A stretch of 64,000 bases of DNA from JBDRDD01 sp043821115 (GTDB lineage: Bacteria; CAYTYR01; UBA6262; DAOVJB01). Shown piece by piece: positions 59,401 through 64,000 of the stretch. Within the stretch, counting starts at the first letter, position 1. Every line of letters starts with the position of its first letter. The notes beneath the pieces were generated by a model. It saw nothing but the letters and a program-made list of their open reading frames with translations. It searched no databases and had not been told where the DNA came from. Where the stretch lies: positions 124,001 through 188,000 of the forward strand of contig JBDRDD010000024.1 in NCBI GenBank assembly GCA_043821115.1, in the 5' to 3' direction. The translations under genes were made by a program, and so were the position numbers.

Positions 59401-61518
59401 ATGAGAACTTCCCAATTAAACAGACCGGATGCTAAAATTTCTTTTTCGCCAATAAATAATCCCATACGCTATCTTAAGGGAGTTGGACCCAAGAAGGCGG
59501 AAATCCTGAAGAAAATAGGAATAGAAACAGTAGATGAACTTCTTACCTATTATCCCAGGAGCTACGAGGACAGGACACGCCTCAGGCTTATAGCCCAGAT
59601 TGCCGATGGTGAGACGACCAGTATCCAGGCTACAGTTATATCTCATGCGGTGATTGCCACAAAACGTGGTAAGAGGATCCTGAAAATAACGCTTAGCGAT
59701 GGCACGGGAAAAGCCGTACTGGTCTGTTTTAACCAGATGTATCTTAAAGACTACCTTAAAAAAGGCACCACGATCATTGTAAACGGCAAGTTCGAGAAGA
59801 CATTCCGGAGTGTGAGCATAACCAACTTTTCATATGAGATACTTTCCCAAGACAGCGAGGATCTTATCCACACAGGGCGCATAGTGCCGATATACCCGCT
59901 TGCTGAAGGAGTCAACGCCAGGTTTCTTAGGGCCCTGATAAAGAAAGTGGTGGATGAATATGCTCCCTCCAGAGAAGATATGCTTGGCACTGATGTAAAG
60001 AATAAATACGGGCTTTGTCCTACGCCTGAGGCAATAAAAAATATTCACTTTCCGGAGGATTTTGAAGCAAAGGATCGTGCGTATGAAAGGCTTGCCTTTG
60101 ATGAGTTTTTCCTGATGGAACTGGGGCTGGCAATGCGCAAGAGAAAAAATAAATCCTTAACGAAAGGCATTACCTACAAGATAAAGAAAACACTGCTCAG
60201 TGAATTCCGCAAAGGGCTTCCTTTTGATTTTACAGGCGATCAGAAAAAAGTCATAAGGGAAATTTTTACAGACATGCAGTCCTCAAATCCCATGAACAGG
60301 CTCCTGCAGGGTGATGTCGGCAGCGGTAAGACGGTGGTTGCGCTCTCAGCGCTTCTTTTGGCAGTTGAGAACGGCTATCAGGGAGTGCTTATGGCGCCTA
60401 CCGAAGTACTGGCCCAGCAGCATTATATCACTATAACGCGCATGCTTGAGGGATTGATAAAAGACAAAAAACTTCGCGTGTTGCTTCTTGTCGGTGGCTC
60501 GAGCAAGACGAAGAAAAACGCGATCAAGGGGTCTGTAACCAGGGCTAAAGCTGATATCATAATAGGGACCCATGCTATCATACAGGAAGGTGTTTCGTTT
60601 GAAAGCCTGGGGCTTGCGGTAATTGATGAGCAGCATAAATTCGGTGTTATGCAACGGGCAAAGCTGAGGAGGAAAGGTTTTAGTCCGGATGTTCTTGTAA
60701 TGACCGCGACACCAATACCCCGCACGCTTTCTCTGACAGTCTACGGGGATCTGGATGTTTCTGTTATAAATGAACTTCCGCCGGGCAGGGGAAAGATCAG
60801 GACGCTCAAAATGGAGGAAGATGCAGCATATGAGCTGGTACGTGAAGAGGTAGCCAAAGGTCGTCAGGCGTATATAGTGTATCCTCTTATAGATGAATCT
60901 GAAAAACTGAGCCTTAAAGCTGCAAACATGATGTCAAAGAAGTTTAAGGAAAAAATTTTTCCTGATATGCAAGTCGGGCTTTTGCACGGACGTCTTGGGA
61001 CAGCACAGAAAGAATCTGTCATGGATGCCTTCAGGCAGCGCCAAATTGATGTGCTCGTCACTACAAGTGTTATAGAAGTGGGAATGGATATACATAACGC
61101 AAGTTTAATGTTGATAGAGGAGAGCAACCGTTTCGGGCTTGCAAGCCTGCACCAGTTAAGGGGCAGGGTTGGAAGGGGAAACTATGATTCCTACTGTATA
61201 CTTATGGGTAATGCCTCCACTGGCGAAGCTAAAAGGAGAATATCAAGCATGCTCTCTACCGGGGACGGCTTCAAGATAGCCGAAGAAGATCTTGCACTTA
61301 GAGGTCCCGGCGAATTCTTTGGAACCAGGCAGCACGGCCTGCCCGAGCTCAAGATAGGAAACATAATACAGGATTTCTCACTACTTGTGAGAGCGCGTGA
61401 TGAGGCGTTTAGCATAATTGAAAAGGATCCTTCCCTTTCTTTGGGTGAGCATCAGAAGATAAAGCAGTTGCTTTTAGAAAAATTTGCGGGAAGGTTGGAA
61501 TTAATCAGCGTAGGATAG
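59401..61518 (+). CDS. recG: ATP-dependent DNA helicase RecG
   Basis: A 705-residue RecG that remodels stalled replication forks. The wedge domain (about 25-160; PIRYLKGVGPKKAEIL) precedes the helicase core with Walker A GDVGSGKT, DEQH box, TATPIPRTLSLT and the late RGRVGRG. GPGEFFGTRQHGLP is a RecG signature. The ATG at 59401 lacks a strong ribosome site (GGAA only). It is divergent from rpmB, which often neighbours recG. Confidence 0.97.
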   Translation: MRTSQLNRPDAKISFSPINNPIRYLKGVGPKKAEILKKIGIETVDELLTYYPRSYEDRTRLRLIAQIADGETTSIQATVISHAVIATKRGKRILKITLSDGTGKAVLVCFNQMYLKDYLKKGTTIIVNGKFEKTFRSVSITNFSYEILSQDSEDLIHTGRIVPIYPLAEGVNARFLRALIKKVVDEYAPSREDMLGTDVKNKYGLCPTPEAIKNIHFPEDFEAKDRAYERLAFDEFFLMELGLAMRKRKNKSLTKGITYKIKKTLLSEFRKGLPFDFTGDQKKVIREIFTDMQSSNPMNRLLQGDVGSGKTVVALSALLLAVENGYQGVLMAPTEVLAQQHYITITRMLEGLIKDKKLRVLLLVGGSSKTKKNAIKGSVTRAKADIIIGTHAIIQEGVSFESLGLAVIDEQHKFGVMQRAKLRRKGFSPDVLVMTATPIPRTLSLTVYGDLDVSVINELPPGRGKIRTLKMEEDAAYELVREEVAKGRQAYIVYPLIDESEKLSLKAANMMSKKFKEKIFPDMQVGLLHGRLGTAQKESVMDAFRQRQIDVLVTTSVIEVGMDIHNASLMLIEESNRFGLASLHQLRGRVGRGNYDSYCILMGNASTGEAKRRISSMLSTGDGFKIAEEDLALRGPGEFFGTRQHGLPELKIGNIIQDFSLLVRARDEAFSIIEKDPSLSLGEHQKIKQLLLEKFAGRLELISVG

Positions 61519-61543
61519 AAATTTAATTTAACAAGGGGGAAAC

Positions 61544-62038
61544 ATGAAAAGAATAGCGATATACCCTGGGAGCTTTGATCCTCTTACCCACGGGCATCTG
61601 GATCTTATTAAGCGTTCACTTAAGATATTTGACAAAGTTATCGTGGCTGTTACGCATCATCCCCATAAGAAGTCACTTTTCACGCTTGAGGAGAGGGTCA
61701 GTATGATAAAAGAGTCAACCAGATCATTGAAAGGGGTCAAGGTTGACGGCTTTGGCGGACTACTTGTCAAGTATGCGAAAAGACAAAAGATCCATACTAT
61801 TATACGCGGCTTGAGGGCTGTTTCTGATTTCGAGTATGAACTGCAGATGGTACTTATGAACAGGCGCCTTGAAGGTTCTGTTGAAACCATTTTTCTTATG
61901 CCAGCAGAGCAGTTTTCCTATCTTTCATCGAGTCTTGTGAAGGAAATATCCGCTTCGGGGGGTGATGTTTCCAAGTTCGTTCCCCATGCGGTTGGGATAG
62001 CTCTGAAAGAAAAGTTTTCCGTTGACAAAAGCAGATAA
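61544..62038 (+). CDS. coaD: Phosphopantetheine adenylyltransferase
   Basis: A 164-residue CoA-pathway enzyme joining AMP to phosphopantetheine. The nucleotidyl-transferase motif is YPGSFDPLTHGHLDL (TxGH-type THGH at 15-18). TIIRGLRAVSDFEYELQM and YLSSSLVKEIS complete the signature. AAGGGGG precedes the ATG. Follows recG after 25 bases. Confidence 0.97.
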   Translation: MKRIAIYPGSFDPLTHGHLDLIKRSLKIFDKVIVAVTHHPHKKSLFTLEERVSMIKESTRSLKGVKVDGFGGLLVKYAKRQKIHTIIRGLRAVSDFEYELQMVLMNRRLEGSVETIFLMPAEQFSYLSSSLVKEISASGGDVSKFVPHAVGIALKEKFSVDKSR

Positions 62039-62116
62039 GCATGGTAAATATTAGAAGAGGCCTTCTTTTATAAAAAATTAAATATAATATATATATGTAT
62101 TAAAAGAAAGTGCGAG

Positions 62117-63103
62117 ATGGATTTAATAAAAAATATCAAGGAAAAAGCAAAGAAGAACAACAGGACTATCATATTACCCGAAGGTGGAGATGAAAGGGTG
62201 ATAAAAGCCAGCGAGCTGATAACCAAAGAGGGGATAGCACGCGTAGTTCTTCTTGGAGATGAGGAGAGGATCCGCAAAAGGGCCGGGGAAACAGGCGTTT
62301 CTCTTGAAGGCGTTGATCTTATGTCCCCCAAGGGTTCTGATAAATTTCCATCCTATGCTAAAGCTTTTTATGCACTTAGGAAAAGTAAAGGGATTACGTC
62401 CGACCAAGCTAGAGAGATCATGGAAGACCCGCTTTATTTCGGTTGCATGATGCTAAGAGAAGGCGATGCTGACGGCGTAGTAGGCGGTTGTGTCAACACT
62501 ACAGCATCCACAGTAAGAGCGGCTCTTCAGGTCGTTGGGTTAAAGGCCGGAAGGGCGACTCTTTCGAGCTGTTTTCTTATGATAGTCCCTGATTCCCAGT
62601 ACGGCAATAACGGTACATTCATATTCGCCGACTGCGGAGTGGTCCCGGATCCGTCCAGCAGACAGTTGGCTGCTATAGCAATATCTTCCGCGGAAAGCGC
62701 GCGGGTTCTGCTTTCAACTGAGCCGTATGTTGCAATGCTCTCATTCTCAACAAGAGGGAGCGCAAAAGACCCTTCAATTGACAAGATAAGGGAAGCGCTC
62801 TCTATAGCCAGAAAGCGCAACCCCGAGCTTGTAATAGACGGTGAGTTCCAGGTGGATACAGCTCTTGTGCCGTCTGTCGCAAAGAGAAAAGCTCCCGATA
62901 CCAAGGTGGCTGGCAGGGCGAATGTACTAATATTTCCTGACTTAAACAGCGGCAATATTGGTTATAAACTCGTACAGCGCTTGGCAAAGGCGCAGGCATA
63001 CGGTCCGATACTGCAGGGTCTGGCTAAGCCGGTCAATGATCTTTCCCGCGGATGTAGCGCAGAAGATATAGTAAATGTGGTTGCTATCACCGCGATTCAG
63101 TAA
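62117..63103 (+). CDS. pta: Phosphate acetyltransferase
   Basis: A 328-residue Pta of the short (catalytic-domain-only) class interconverting acetyl-CoA and acetyl phosphate. It shows RTIILPEGGDERVIKAS, MLREGDADGVVGGC, FADCGVVPDPSS, LSFSTRGSAKDP and LIFPDLNSGNIGYKL. A partner ackA is not in view. The 78-base gap before it has an AT-rich TATAAT at 62083 but no convincing -35. The product would feed acetate or substrate-level ATP, consistent with fermentation. Confidence 0.95.
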   Translation: MDLIKNIKEKAKKNNRTIILPEGGDERVIKASELITKEGIARVVLLGDEERIRKRAGETGVSLEGVDLMSPKGSDKFPSYAKAFYALRKSKGITSDQAREIMEDPLYFGCMMLREGDADGVVGGCVNTTASTVRAALQVVGLKAGRATLSSCFLMIVPDSQYGNNGTFIFADCGVVPDPSSRQLAAIAISSAESARVLLSTEPYVAMLSFSTRGSAKDPSIDKIREALSIARKRNPELVIDGEFQVDTALVPSVAKRKAPDTKVAGRANVLIFPDLNSGNIGYKLVQRLAKAQAYGPILQGLAKPVNDLSRGCSAEDIVNVVAITAIQ

Positions 63104-63115
63104 ACAGGAGTTCTA

Positions 63116-64000
63116 ATGGCGAGAAAACTCAGAACGCACAAAAAACTTGGTGAGATGCTTGTAGAGGTGGGCATTATCACCGAGGAGCAGCTTCAGGAAG
63201 CTTTGGAAGAGCAGAAAAAAAGTGGCGGAAGGCTCGGACAGAACCTGATGGCACTTGGTTATATAACAGAAGAGATTATGTCTGCTTTCGTGGGGAAACA
63301 GCTTGGTATTCCGTACGTTAGTTTAAGCGAATACGAGAATATTCCCATGGAAGTCGTAAAGTCCGTTCCCGAAGATATTGCCCGTCATCAGACTCTCATT
63401 CCCATTTCCCGTGAAGATAATGTCCTGACTATTGCCATGGCTGATCCCCTGAACGTGTTTACCACGGATGATCTTCGTGTCATAACAGGATGTGAGATCA
63501 AGGTTGTGATATCTTCCGAAGCAGAGATCAAGGCGTCCATAGAGAAATATTACGGCAGCAAGGGTTCTATGGAGGATGTCTTAAAAAGTATGGAACACCA
63601 GGAAGGTACTGGAAGCCTTGAAGTTGTTGAGACCGAAAAAGACGACATTGATCTTGCGGGCTTGGAAGCCGCCAGTATAGATGCTCCGGTAGTAAAAATA
63701 GTAAACCTTGTTTTAACGGGAGCCATCAAGGCAGGAGCAAGCGATATCCACATAGAACCTTACGAGAAAAGCCTGCGTACCCGTTACAGGATAGACGGTG
63801 TTCTGCATGAGGTTACCTCTCCTCCAAAGAGAATGCAGGCAGCGGTGATCTCACGTATAAAAATCATGGCACAGCTCGACATAGCTGAAAGACGTCTTCC
63901 CCAGGACGGAAGAATTAAAATACGAGTCACTGGTAAGGAAGTTGATCTTCGTGTTTCCGTGCTGCCTACGGCATTCGGTGAAAAAGTGGTTATGAGGATC
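63116..64000 (+). CDS. PilB/GspE-type assembly ATPase with MshEN domain (5' part)
   Basis: A pilus/type II secretion assembly ATPase; 295 codons are present and the frame runs off the right edge, so it is partial. The N-terminus is an MshEN domain with two tandem c-di-GMP motifs: KLGEMLVEVGIITEEQLQEA and, after SGG, RLGQNLMALGYITEE. The first has Lys where the motif usually has Arg. The ATPase part begins near residue 190 (APVVKIVNLVLTGAIKAGAS, then DIHIEPYEKSLRTRYRIDGVL). The Walker motifs lie outside. CAGGAG precedes the ATG. Confidence 0.93.
   Translation, partial: MARKLRTHKKLGEMLVEVGIITEEQLQEALEEQKKSGGRLGQNLMALGYITEEIMSAFVGKQLGIPYVSLSEYENIPMEVVKSVPEDIARHQTLIPISREDNVLTIAMADPLNVFTTDDLRVITGCEIKVVISSEAEIKASIEKYYGSKGSMEDVLKSMEHQEGTGSLEVVETEKDDIDLAGLEAASIDAPVVKIVNLVLTGAIKAGASDIHIEPYEKSLRTRYRIDGVLHEVTSPPKRMQAAVISRIKIMAQLDIAERRLPQDGRIKIRVTGKEVDLRVSVLPTAFGEKVVMRI

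Noticed and set aside
62050..62068. Terminator between coaD and pta
   Set aside because: AGAAG/CTTCT gives only a 5-bp stem with a short T stretch; too weak to call.

Overview
The window reads as one dense chromosomal stretch of a Gram-negative, probably anaerobic bacterium. There are 69 protein genes, 68 of them on the + strand; only rpmB (L28) is on the - strand. There are no tRNA or rRNA genes, insertion sequences, CRISPR arrays or phage genes, and no gene-free stretch longer than 300 bases. An outer membrane is implied by LptB, two predicted outer-membrane barrels, and LspA/Lgt. Anaerobic, sulfidic life is implied by a sulfide-type Thi4 and by the HcyBio/NIL-ferredoxin/UPF0280 set. The mix (Man-family PTS with HprK, GH57, HcyBio, c-di-GMP parts) fits an uncultivated lineage such as Candidatus Omnitrophota, but that placement is inference. 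The standard code with ATG/GTG/TTG starts applies.

Layout. 0-5.8 kb: thioesterase, orphan sensor kinase, then an ECF sigma / anti-sigma / small exported protein / DUF3106 repeat-protein locus and a small coiled-coil plus TPR unit. 5.9-9.4 kb: dprA-topA-lptB. 9.4-22.7 kb: one long unit, hpf-ptsN-hprK, a complete mannose-family PTS (IIA, IIB, IIC, IID, HPr, EI) with a GH57 glucanotransferase-like gene inside it, phosphoglucose/phosphomannose isomerase, then lepA-lepB-hemW. 22.7-32.0 kb: CIRCE-controlled hrcA-grpE-dnaK-dnaJ, then rsmE, a PilZ gene, mtaB, a nucleotide-sugar dehydrogenase and a cupin. 32.1-42.8 kb: proC, a Cys-rich unknown, mtnA, ileS-lspA-lgt-rluD, UPF0280 and an EF-G-like GTPase. 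42.8-45.1 kb: an accessory pocket (barrel protein, HEFGH zincin, c-di-GMP-I riboswitch with its lipoprotein). 45.1-59.1 kb: yebC-ruvCAB-ogt-spoIID-queA-tgt-yajC-HD-secDF-DUF59-thi4-hcyBio-NIL ferredoxin-OMP. 59.1-64 kb: rpmB (-), recG, coaD, pta, and a pilB/gspE ATPase cut by the right edge.

How it fits together. The PTS genes, HprK and PGI/PMI make a hexose uptake and entry module with HPr-Ser control. The 55-58 kb genes, with UPF0280 at 40 kb, form a sulfide-assimilation set for homocysteine and thiazole. Cyclic di-GMP appears at three levels without any cyclase in view: a riboswitch, a PilZ protein and an MshEN-type ATPase.

The least explained locus is the sigma-factor cluster at 3.0-5.0 kb. 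There the anti-sigma factor's outer tail and the next small exported protein share a 24-25-residue acidic module. Two similar ECF-like promoter candidates precede the sigma gene and the DUF3106 gene. The DUF3106 protein is seven exact 18-residue repeats.
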